This document shows positions 1-6,297 of a stretch of DNA of 11,923 nucleotides, in pieces (position 1 is the stretch's first letter; each line of letters opens with the position of its first letter). A program made the translations under genes and the position numbers. The stretch comes from an uncultured Flavobacteriales bacterium (GTDB lineage Bacteria; Bacteroidota; Bacteroidia; Flavobacteriales; Schleiferiaceae). The stretch lies in contig CAIJMB010000052.1 of assembly GCA_903821715.1 (NCBI GenBank), positions 1 to 11,923 on the forward strand, read 5' to 3'. The notes under the pieces were generated by a model. That model saw nothing but the letters and a program-made list of their open reading frames with translations, ran no database searches and was not told the DNA's origin.

Positions 1-1
1 C

Positions 2-355
2 CAAGGCCTCGCAGGCAGTGGCACTACAATCTACGGATCCCGCGCCCTGAGCGTTCCACTTGGATTGGGCTGGCGCGCCCACCTTGGGCCGTGGCTAATG
101 GCCCAGGCTGAAGTCCAGTGGACCTGGGTCCGAAGCGACTACCTCGACGACGTCTCGGGCAACTACGCAGACACCGAATCCGTTCGCGCCGCCCACGGAG
201 AGGCCGCGGCCTACTTCGCGGACCCAACCAACCGGCAGCTCACGGGGTACGCTCGGGGACAATCCGACCAAAATGACGGTTGGTTCCGCGCGAACATCGG
301 GTTAGGTTTGCACTTAGAAAAATTTTGGGAAACTTGCGCCGCATTTCTTAACTGA
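2..355 (+). CDS. Porin-like outer-membrane beta-barrel protein, DUF6089 type (3' part only)
   Basis: This is the last 117 codons of a gene that begins before the window; the frame is open from base 2 and ends at TGA 353-355. The visible protein has alternating hydrophobic and polar stretches and many Gly, Trp and Tyr residues, as in beta-strands. It contains a DYLDDVSGNY segment followed by a loop and RGQSDQNDGWF, a pattern I associate with the C-terminal part of DUF6089 proteins. These are small predicted outer-membrane barrels encoded just before uppS in many Bacteroidota; their molecular role is not known. The last 16 codons are much richer in A+T (TTA, TTG, AAA, ATT) than the rest and may double as promoter DNA for uppS. 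The stop codon shares one base with the uppS ATG. The family call rests on remembered pattern and on gene order, so it is moderately sure. Confidence 0.75.
   Translation, partial: QGLAGSGTTIYGSRALSVPLGLGWRAHLGPWLMAQAEVQWTWVRSDYLDDVSGNYADTESVRAAHGEAAAYFADPTNRQLTGYARGQSDQNDGWFRANIGLGLHLEKFWETCAAFLN
280..310 (+). promoter_or_regulatory. Candidate Bacteroidota-type promoter for the uppS-bamA-ompH-murI operon
   Basis: TTG at 280-282 is followed after 20 nt by TAGGTTTG at 303-310. This fits the flavobacterial promoter pattern TTG, 17-23 nt, TAnnTTTG. Transcription would start near 315-318, leaving a 5' leader of about 40 nt before the uppS ATG at 355. The leader is A+T-rich (AAAAATTTTGGGAAA) and has no Shine-Dalgarno sequence, as is usual in this phylum. 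The site lies wholly inside the coding end of the preceding gene. A chance match is possible. Confidence 0.45.
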
Positions 356-1077
356 TGAAAAAGATTCCGCAGCACGTCGCGATTATCATGGACGGCAACG
401 GTCGTTGGGCTAAAAAGCAGGGCTTTGCTACCCGCGTGCGCGGCCACGAGATCGGTGTGGAGGCACTACGTCGCGCAGCAACGAGTGCGGCGGAACTCGG
501 AATCCGCTACCTCACCGTCTACGCCTTTTCTGAAGAGAACTGGCAGCGCCCTAAGGCCGAAGTGGACGCCCTGATGAACATTCTCATGACGAGCTTGAGC
601 AAAGAGCTCCCCGTGCTTCAAGAAAACCGAATTCGCCTGCACGCCATTGGCAACCTTGATGCCCTACCCGCCAAGGCACGCCGCCAGCTCGACGCCACGC
701 GCGAAGCCACCGCAGGCAACGAGCGCATGGTGCTGACGTTGGCCTTGAGCTACGGCAGCCGCCAAGAAATCCTTGGAGCCGTCCAGAACTTGGCGCGGCG
801 TTCGGCTAATGGAGAACTTCAGCCCGAAGCCATCACCGAAGCCGATATTGCCCAAGCGCTGTGGACCCACGACCTTCCAGACCCCGAATTGGTAATCCGA
901 ACGAGCGGAGAACAGCGCATCTCGAACTTCTTACTTTGGCAGATTTCGTACGCGGAATTCGTGTTCTTGCCCGTACTTTGGCCTGATTTTTCGAAAGAAG
1001 ACCTCGTTGAAGCGCTCGAGCAGTACGCTGGACGCGAACGACGCCTCGGAAAAACTAGCGAACAACTCACCGCATGA
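355..1077 (+). CDS. uppS: Isoprenyl transferase / undecaprenyl diphosphate synthase (cis-prenyltransferase)
   Basis: This cytoplasmic enzyme adds eight isopentenyl units in cis to farnesyl diphosphate. The product, undecaprenyl diphosphate, is the lipid carrier for peptidoglycan and surface polysaccharide units. The protein is 240 aa, a normal length. All family landmarks are visible: IIMDGNGRWA at 10-19, with D13 as the diphosphate-binding aspartate; RVRGH at 27-31; the YAFSEENW segment at 56-63; and RTSGEQRISNFLLWQ at 182-196 followed by YAEF, with E201 as the second metal and substrate ligand. The LGKTSEQ ending is also typical. The ATG at 355 overlaps the upstream stop by one base (TGATG), and the stop overlaps bamA by four (ATGA), which suggests translational coupling. 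No Shine-Dalgarno sequence is seen. Confidence 0.97.
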   Translation: MKKIPQHVAIIMDGNGRWAKKQGFATRVRGHEIGVEALRRAATSAAELGIRYLTVYAFSEENWQRPKAEVDALMNILMTSLSKELPVLQENRIRLHAIGNLDALPAKARRQLDATREATAGNERMVLTLALSYGSRQEILGAVQNLARRSANGELQPEAITEADIAQALWTHDLPDPELVIRTSGEQRISNFLLWQISYAEFVFLPVLWPDFSKEDLVEALEQYAGRERRLGKTSEQLTA

Positions 1078-3554
1078 TGCGTAGCAAATCCCTCGTACTG
1101 GCCGCCCTCCTGGCCCTCGCCAGCCCGTTGTGGGCGCAGATGCCTGCGGTTCCGACCGTCGAAGTCACCGCCGGAATCGACTACGAAATCGGCGGTATCC
1201 TCGTCACCGGGGCCGACGAACTGGACCCTGCGATGGTTACCCTACTCAGCGGGCTGCGGGTGGGCGACCAAGTACAGTTTCCGTCTGAAAAGGTATCGAG
1301 CGCCATACGCAACCTCTGGAAGCAGGAGCTTTTTGAAGACGTTCAACTGTTCATCACTGCGCGCAACGGCGGGGTGGTCTACCTCGAATTCAAATTAAGA
1401 ACGCTTCCAAAGCTCAGCAAGTACTACTTCGAAGGCATCAGTAAAGCGCGCCAGGACGCCCTTCGCGAAAAACTCGGTTTGAGCCGCGGAACCATCGTTT
1501 CGCCCAACCTCTTGCGCACCGCCGAAGCCGCCATTCGCAAGCACTTTGTCGAAAAGGGATTCCCCGACGTGCGGGCCAAACTTACCGCGCTTCCCGACAC
1601 CGAATTCATTCAGACTGTGGTCGTCAAAGTCGAAGTCGAACCCGGACCACGCCTGCGCATTGACGATATTGTATTTACCGGTAATTCCGCACTCCAAAGC
1701 GGCAAGCTGCGCCGTTCCATGGACGAGCTCCACCGCCTGCGCTGGTGGAACATTTTTCAGTCCGCCAAGTACCTCGAAGACAAGCTCGAAGGCGAGCGCG
1801 CCCTTATCGTCGAGGCCTACAACCACGCCGGCTACCGCGACGCCCGAATCGTGCGCGATACCGTCTACCGCGTCGACGTCAAAGACAAACCTCGAATCCG
1901 CATCGAATTCGCGATCGACGAGGGGCGTCCCTACTACTACCGCAGCGTGCGCTTCTTAGGCAATTCCAAGTACGACAACGCCACGCTTCAGAGTATCCTC
2001 AAGATCGAAGCGGGTGATCGCTACGATTCCAAGCTACTGGCCACTCGCGTCAACGGCGATCCGAACGGCAACGACATTTCGTCGCTGTACCTCAATAACG
2101 GATTCCTATTTAGCAATGTGATTCCGGTGGAAGCACGCGTCGAAAACGATTCGATCGACCTCGAAATCCGCATTCGCGAAGGCCGACCCGCCACAGTGCG
2201 AAAGGTGACCGTAATCGGAAACGACCGCACCAACGACCACGTGATCTACCGCGAAATCCGCACGCGACCCGGCGATTTGTTTTCGAAGGCCGACATTCAG
2301 CGCACCATTCGTGAACTGGGCCAGCTGGGCTATTTTGATCCGCGCTCGATCAACATCACGCCCAACCCCGACCCCATGACCGGTTCGGTTGACTTGGAGT
2401 ACACCGTTTCTGAGCAGTCCACCAGCCAACTTGAGCTGCAGGGCGGATGGGGCGCCAACATGGTGATCGGAACCGCCGGCCTCAACTTCAACAACTTCAG
2501 CGCGCGCAACCTCTTCAACAAGAAGGCATGGCGTCCGCTCCCGTCAGGCGACGGCCAGACCATCAACATTCGGGCGCAGAGCAACGGAACCTTCTTCTCG
2601 TCCTACAACTTCAGCTTCACAGAGCCCTGGTTGGGCGGAAAGAAGCCCAATTCGGTCACCTTCACGGCCTACCACAACCGCATGAACATGTCGGGGCGCA
2701 CCGACAGCACCGCCCAACGCATCAACATCACCGGGGTTACCCTTGGTCAAGGCCTGCGTTTGAAGTGGCCCGACGACTACTTCACGCTCTACCACGCGAT
2801 TGACTACCGTCGATTCGACATCAACAACTACCCCTTTGGCACGGGGATGTTTACCTCTGGTATCGCCAACTCGGTGGCGTACAACTTCACGCTGCGCCGT
2901 GACAACCGCGACCTTCCGATTTTTCCGACGCGCGGATCCAGCTTGTCGTTCAACATCGAAGCGACGCCTCCGGTTTCGCTGCTCGACGGACGCGACTACA
3001 GCAAGCTGACCGCCAACGAGAAGTACAAGTTTATCGAGTACCACAAGTTCAAGTTCTCAGGCGACTACTACGTGCAAATCGCCAAAAACTTGGTAGTCCG
3101 CAGCTACGGAGAGTTTGGCTTTCTCGGAACCTACAACAAGGACTATGGCCTCCCTCCGTTTGAACGCTTCTACATGGGTGGCGACGGACTTCAGAACTTC
3201 GTGCTCGACGGTCGCGAAATCATCGGCCTGCGCGGCTACACCAACTTCAGTTTGACGCCGACCGGTGGAGGAGCCCTGTACAATAAGTTCACTTCGGAGC
3301 TGCGCTACCTCATTTCGCCCAACCCATCCGCTCAAATTTTTGTGCTCGGATTCGTTGAGGCCGGCAACAACTACCTGAATTTCTCAGACTACCAGCCGTT
3401 TGAACTCAAGCGCTCTGCGGGCGTCGGCCTGCGCATCTTTATGCCGATGTTTGGCCTTCTGGGCGTCGACCTCGGCCACGGATTTGACCCCATGCCCGGA
3501 CAAATTAACCCGTCGGGCTGGCAGACCCACTTTGTCCTCGGCCAGCAGTTTTAA
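1074..3554 (+). CDS. bamA: Outer-membrane protein assembly factor BamA (Omp85 family)
   Basis: BamA is the outer-membrane pore that folds and inserts beta-barrel proteins. The 826-aa product starts with a signal peptide ending at SPLWA (about residues 1-21). Five POTRA-like repeats follow, at roughly 36-108, 112-190, 193-282, 288-369 and 372-447; each shows the usual mix of a glycine turn (for example VTGADE, FTGNSA, FLGNSK, VIGNDR) and amphipathic helix. The barrel occupies about 455-826. The conserved loop-6 motif LRGY is at 719-722, and the chain ends in a beta-signal finishing with Phe (FVLGQQF). The length is usual for Bacteroidota BamA. Translation can start at ATG 1074 or at the directly adjacent ATG 1077; 1074 gives the ATGA overlap with uppS. 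The two downstream genes encode periplasmic chaperones that feed clients to this machine. Confidence 0.96.
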   Translation: MMRSKSLVLAALLALASPLWAQMPAVPTVEVTAGIDYEIGGILVTGADELDPAMVTLLSGLRVGDQVQFPSEKVSSAIRNLWKQELFEDVQLFITARNGGVVYLEFKLRTLPKLSKYYFEGISKARQDALREKLGLSRGTIVSPNLLRTAEAAIRKHFVEKGFPDVRAKLTALPDTEFIQTVVVKVEVEPGPRLRIDDIVFTGNSALQSGKLRRSMDELHRLRWWNIFQSAKYLEDKLEGERALIVEAYNHAGYRDARIVRDTVYRVDVKDKPRIRIEFAIDEGRPYYYRSVRFLGNSKYDNATLQSILKIEAGDRYDSKLLATRVNGDPNGNDISSLYLNNGFLFSNVIPVEARVENDSIDLEIRIREGRPATVRKVTVIGNDRTNDHVIYREIRTRPGDLFSKADIQRTIRELGQLGYFDPRSINITPNPDPMTGSVDLEYTVSEQSTSQLELQGGWGANMVIGTAGLNFNNFSARNLFNKKAWRPLPSGDGQTINIRAQSNGTFFSSYNFSFTEPWLGGKKPNSVTFTAYHNRMNMSGRTDSTAQRINITGVTLGQGLRLKWPDDYFTLYHAIDYRRFDINNYPFGTGMFTSGIANSVAYNFTLRRDNRDLPIFPTRGSSLSFNIEATPPVSLLDGRDYSKLTANEKYKFIEYHKFKFSGDYYVQIAKNLVVRSYGEFGFLGTYNKDYGLPPFERFYMGGDGLQNFVLDGREIIGLRGYTNFSLTPTGGGALYNKFTSELRYLISPNPSAQIFVLGFVEAGNNYLNFSDYQPFELKRSAGVGLRIFMPMFGLLGVDLGHGFDPMPGQINPSGWQTHFVLGQQF

Positions 3555-3560
3555 TTCGTG

Positions 3561-4064
3561 ATGCGCCGCCTTCTCTTTGCCCTCGGAATCTTTGCCTCAC
3601 TGGCCGTATCGGCACAGCGCATGGGCTATGTGGACACCCAGGCCCTGCTCAAGCGCCACCCGATGTACGTGCAGGCTCAAGCTGAGGTTGAGCGCCTGAA
3701 CAACCAGTACCACGGTGAGGTCCAGTCACTTTTTGACGACGCCGATGCCCTGCGCGGGCAGCTCGAGGCCGAGCGTGTACTCTTGACTACCGGAATGATT
3801 GCTGAGCGCGAAAAGCTCATTGTGAACACGCTCGACAGCGCCAAAGCACGCCAAATGCGCTACTTCGCCCCCGAGGGCACGCTCTTTGCCAAACGAGAAG
3901 AGTTGGTCGAGCCCATTCAATCTCAAATCGCTGGAGCCATCCGCGAAGTAGCCCGCCGCAAGAAGTTGGATTTTGTCTTTGACAAGGGCAGCAACCTCGC
4001 GGTGGTCTACGCCAACGAATCTCTTGACATCACCAACGAAGTCCTGCAGCAGCTTGGCTTTTAA
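3561..4064 (+). CDS. OmpH/Skp-family periplasmic chaperone (first copy)
   Basis: OmpH/Skp proteins are trimeric periplasmic holdases that keep unfolded outer-membrane proteins soluble until BamA takes them. I use ATG 3561, which gives 167 aa; a GTG directly before it at 3558 would add only one residue. Residues 1-18 form a signal peptide ending at AVSA. The family's first beta-strand follows (MGYVDTQALLKRHP), then a long charged, helical arm (about 35-120) and a C-terminal strand segment (KKLDFVFDKGSNLAVVYANESLDIT). The gene begins 6 nt after bamA stops, with no ribosome-binding sequence visible. It differs clearly in sequence from the next gene, so the pair is an old duplication rather than a recent one. 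I give no symbol because either copy could be called skp/ompH. Confidence 0.93.
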   Translation: MRRLLFALGIFASLAVSAQRMGYVDTQALLKRHPMYVQAQAEVERLNNQYHGEVQSLFDDADALRGQLEAERVLLTTGMIAEREKLIVNTLDSAKARQMRYFAPEGTLFAKREELVEPIQSQIAGAIREVARRKKLDFVFDKGSNLAVVYANESLDITNEVLQQLGF

Positions 4065-4069
4065 CTCCC

Positions 4070-4077
4070 TACCTTTG
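4070..4077 (+). promoter_or_regulatory. TAnnTTTG (-7) box directly before the second ompH gene; predicts a leaderless mRNA
   Basis: TACCTTTG is an exact match to the Bacteroidota -7 consensus and lies in the 18-nt gap between the two ompH genes. Only 5 nt separate it from the ATG at 4083. Transcription from this box would begin at or within a base or two of the start codon, giving a leaderless or almost leaderless message. No good -33 TTG is placed 17-23 nt upstream; the nearest TTG, at 4054-4056, is too close. Confidence 0.5.
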
Positions 4078-4082
4078 CTCTT

Positions 4083-4583
4083 ATGAAAAAGATCGCACTT
4101 ATTGCCGCCCTTGTGCTCGCCAGCGCAGCTTCCGCCCAGTCTATTGTGGCCCACGTGAATGTGGACAGCCTTTTGGTGCAAATGCCTGAATACAAGCTAG
4201 CCCAAGAGGCCCTACAGGCCGAGCAAGCCAAGTTTGAGTCCGAGGCCAAAGAAATGAATGCCGAACTTGAGAAAGGTGCACAAGCCCTTCAGGCCAATGC
4301 CGCAACGTGGACTGAACTCCGCCAGCGCCAAGAGCAGACCCGCCTTCAGGAGATGTACAACAACATTCAAGAGTACATGCAGGGCGCACAGGGCCAGCTA
4401 CAGCAGAAAGAGGTTGAGCTAATTACTCCAGTGCTCGAAAAGCTTCAGAATGCCATCAATGCAGTAGCTGCAACTAAGAAGGTTTCGTACGTGCTTGACG
4501 CGTCACAAAGCAAGGGTCAAGTGATTTTCGCCAAGGGCGGAATCAACCTCGGCCCCGAGGTTCGCGCCTACTTGGCCAAGTAA
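4083..4583 (+). CDS. OmpH/Skp-family periplasmic chaperone (second copy)
   Basis: This 166-aa protein has a signal peptide (MKKIALIAALVLASAASA, residues 1-18). The OmpH opening strand follows (SIVAHVNVDSLLVQMPEYKLAQ), then a long helical arm rich in Gln, Ala and Glu (about 40-125) that should form a coiled coil. The chain ends with VSYVLDASQSKGQVIFAKGGINLGPEVRAYL, the typical closing strand and helix. It probably works as a trimeric chaperone for outer-membrane proteins beside BamA. The start is ATG 4083; there is no Shine-Dalgarno sequence, and a TACCTTTG box lies 5 nt upstream. The TAA stop shares one base with the murI ATG (TAATG). Two tandem, divergent ompH genes after bamA are usual in Bacteroidota. 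Whether the two serve different clients cannot be told from the sequence. Confidence 0.92.
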   Translation: MKKIALIAALVLASAASAQSIVAHVNVDSLLVQMPEYKLAQEALQAEQAKFESEAKEMNAELEKGAQALQANAATWTELRQRQEQTRLQEMYNNIQEYMQGAQGQLQQKEVELITPVLEKLQNAINAVAATKKVSYVLDASQSKGQVIFAKGGINLGPEVRAYLAK

Positions 4584-5392
4584 TGTCCGCCACGGTGGAC
4601 GGGCCCATTGGGCTCTTTGATTCAGGTGTCGGCGGGTTAACCGTCGCCCGAGCATTAGCCGATCGCCTACCCGGTGAGCGGCTTCTTTATTTTGGCGATA
4701 CCGCTCACCTTCCCTATGGAGACAAGTCACCTGAAGCCATTCGCGGCTACAGCCTGGCCATCGCCCAGCACTTGGTCGACCTAGGAGCAAAAGCTATTGT
4801 GGTCGCGTGCAATTCCGCTTCGTCGGTCGCCTACGAGGCACTGGTAGCGGCGATGAGCGTCCCCGTATTCAATGTGATTGATCCCGTAGTCGCCGAGGTA
4901 GCGCGCCTTGGTGTGGACCGTGTTGGAATCTGGGGCACTAAGGCCACCATTAAGTCGGGCGTGTTTCCCGCCAAGCTCAAGGCTTCTGCTCCAGGCGCCA
5001 CCGTGCGTGCGTGGGCAACGCCCCTTCTGGTTCCGGTAATCGAAGAAAACATTCTGCAGGGCCCTATCCTTGATGCGGTGATTGATGGCTACGCCCGTCC
5101 GACCGAAGCAGAAGATGTCGACGCCCTCGTGCTCGCATGTACCCACTACCCGATTGTGGCCGCACAGATAGGGCAGCGCCTCGGGAAGGATGTGGCGTTG
5201 CTGTCCACGCCCCAAATTGTAGCGGAACACGTGGCGGGCGCACTTGAAACCCTAGGCTTGCTGCGTAGCAATGCTTCGCCCGCGGCTCCGCACCAGTTCA
5301 TGGTGAGTGACTACACTCCAGCCTTTGAGGCCATTGCCCAGCAGTTCTTTGGCGAAGCCATCGCGCTGCGCGAGGACCACCTCTGGGGCTAA
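4583..5392 (+). CDS. murI: Glutamate racemase
   Basis: MurI interconverts L- and D-glutamate in the cytoplasm without a cofactor and supplies the D-Glu of peptidoglycan stem peptides. The product is 269 aa, a normal size. Residues 9-20 read IGLFDSGVGGLT, with the conserved Asp13-Ser14. YFGDTAHLPYGDKS follows at 36-49. The two catalytic cysteines are C76 (VVACNSAS) and C186 (LACTHYP), each in its standard context, so the enzyme should be active. The ATG overlaps the ompH stop by one base. This is the last gene of the plus-strand envelope operon. Its TAA overlaps the stop codon of the opposing methyltransferase gene by four bases. Confidence 0.97.
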   Translation: MSATVDGPIGLFDSGVGGLTVARALADRLPGERLLYFGDTAHLPYGDKSPEAIRGYSLAIAQHLVDLGAKAIVVACNSASSVAYEALVAAMSVPVFNVIDPVVAEVARLGVDRVGIWGTKATIKSGVFPAKLKASAPGATVRAWATPLLVPVIEENILQGPILDAVIDGYARPTEAEDVDALVLACTHYPIVAAQIGQRLGKDVALLSTPQIVAEHVAGALETLGLLRSNASPAAPHQFMVSDYTPAFEAIAQQFFGEAIALREDHLWG

Positions 5393-6204
5393 GCCGGACG
5401 CTGGGCCACGATTCTGCGGTACTGAATTTCGCCATTCTTGAGTCGCTCATAGAGCTGTGAACCCACGTTTCCGGCAAACTCAGTAAACATTCCGCGCAGC
5501 CAAAACGGAACCCGCTTTTTGATCAGCGCTTTTTTGGTCGGTTCGTCGAGCTCAATAGCCGTGACCACATTCGAAGAAATGTCCACGTCTTCGATGAGCT
5601 CCAAGCCCGCCACTGAGACCCACTGGTAGAGCAGGTCCCAATTCCATATCGCTCTGACGTCCACAAGGTGGAGCTTGCCACCGGGGCGCAATACCCTGGC
5701 CACCTCGCGGATAAACAGGGCTTGATCACGGTACGCATGGCAGGATTCCACGTTGAGCACCACGTCGAATGAGTCCGGCTCAAAGGGCATGTCCATGCTG
5801 TTGCCCTCGAGGTAGCGGGCAAAAGTTCCCGTATGATTCTTCTCACAAAATGCGATCGCCGAGGATGCAAAGTCTAATCCAGTGGCCGAAGCCGGGTGCA
5901 TGGTTTCGGCCACGTGCCGCAAGCCGCCACCTCGGCCCGAACCTACCTCAAGTACATCTTTGCCCGCGACATGCGCTCGGGCCGCGAGGTAGTGGTACAT
6001 AGCTCTCGACCGCCACTGAAATTGCTGCTCATCGAGGGTTCCGAATTCACGTCGCTCCGCGTCTGTCGGCTCAAAGCCGTAGTTCATAAACCACCAGTCA
6101 CTGTCTGGAAGCACTTTGGGAAACGTCTCATATGCGAGCTTCCAGAGGCGCTCGCGGAGTCCGCCCGAAGAGCGGACAATTTTAAACAAAAAGTTTCCGA
6201 GCAT
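5389..6204 (-). CDS. Class I SAM-dependent methyltransferase, similar to phthiotriol/phenolphthiotriol methyltransferases
   Basis: The 271-aa protein has a Rossmann methyltransferase core. Motif I is VLEVGSGRGGG (about 84-94), the acidic end of strand 2 is at GLDFAS (D111), then come FDVVLNVESCHAY (146-158) and LRPGGKLHLVD (172-182). The N-terminal run ending in FMNYGFEP and the words HPASATGLD and VVLNVE closely resemble the mycobacterial phthiotriol dimycocerosate O-methyltransferase as I remember it. A lipid-like hydroxyl substrate is therefore plausible, but the true substrate is unknown. I chose ATG 6204 because it gives the N-terminal length of that family; a TTG at 6291 in the same frame would add 29 residues and leave only 6 nt to crtD. 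The position after a carotenoid desaturase gene suggests tailoring of a carotenoid or other terpenoid, which is inference. The final residues bear no sorting signal. Confidence 0.88.
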   Translation of the reverse strand: MLGNFLFKIVRSSGGLRERLWKLAYETFPKVLPDSDWWFMNYGFEPTDAERREFGTLDEQQFQWRSRAMYHYLAARAHVAGKDVLEVGSGRGGGLRHVAETMHPASATGLDFASSAIAFCEKNHTGTFARYLEGNSMDMPFEPDSFDVVLNVESCHAYRDQALFIREVARVLRPGGKLHLVDVRAIWNWDLLYQWVSVAGLELIEDVDISSNVVTAIELDEPTKKALIKKRVPFWLRGMFTEFAGNVGSQLYERLKNGEIQYRRIVAQRPA

Positions 6205-6297
6205 AAGGTAGGTTTTGATGCTCAGAAAGATAGTTCGACTTATCGGGTTGGCCGCCGCACAAACTGCCGAGTGCAGGATCTGCCGAAGCAAAATCTG

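Noticed and set aside
3558..3560. GTG as the start of the first ompH gene
   Set aside because: An ATG follows directly at 3561 and leaves an ordinary signal peptide. The choice changes the protein by one residue only.
3561..4583. Tandem ompH genes as a recent duplication or novel pair
   Set aside because: The two proteins share family architecture but little direct identity, and this arrangement after bamA is usual in the phylum.
6225..6232. TATCTTTC on the minus strand, 20 nt before the methyltransferase ATG, as a -7 box
   Set aside because: It matches TAnnTTTG in all but the final base. The only upstream TTTG is 27 nt away, outside the usual 17-23 nt, so I did not list it as a promoter.
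6205..6291. TTG start at 6291 for the methyltransferase (29 extra residues)
   Set aside because: The ATG at 6204 gives the N-terminal length expected from the phthiotriol-type family and a better start codon. The TTG cannot be excluded because it would leave only 6 nt after crtD.
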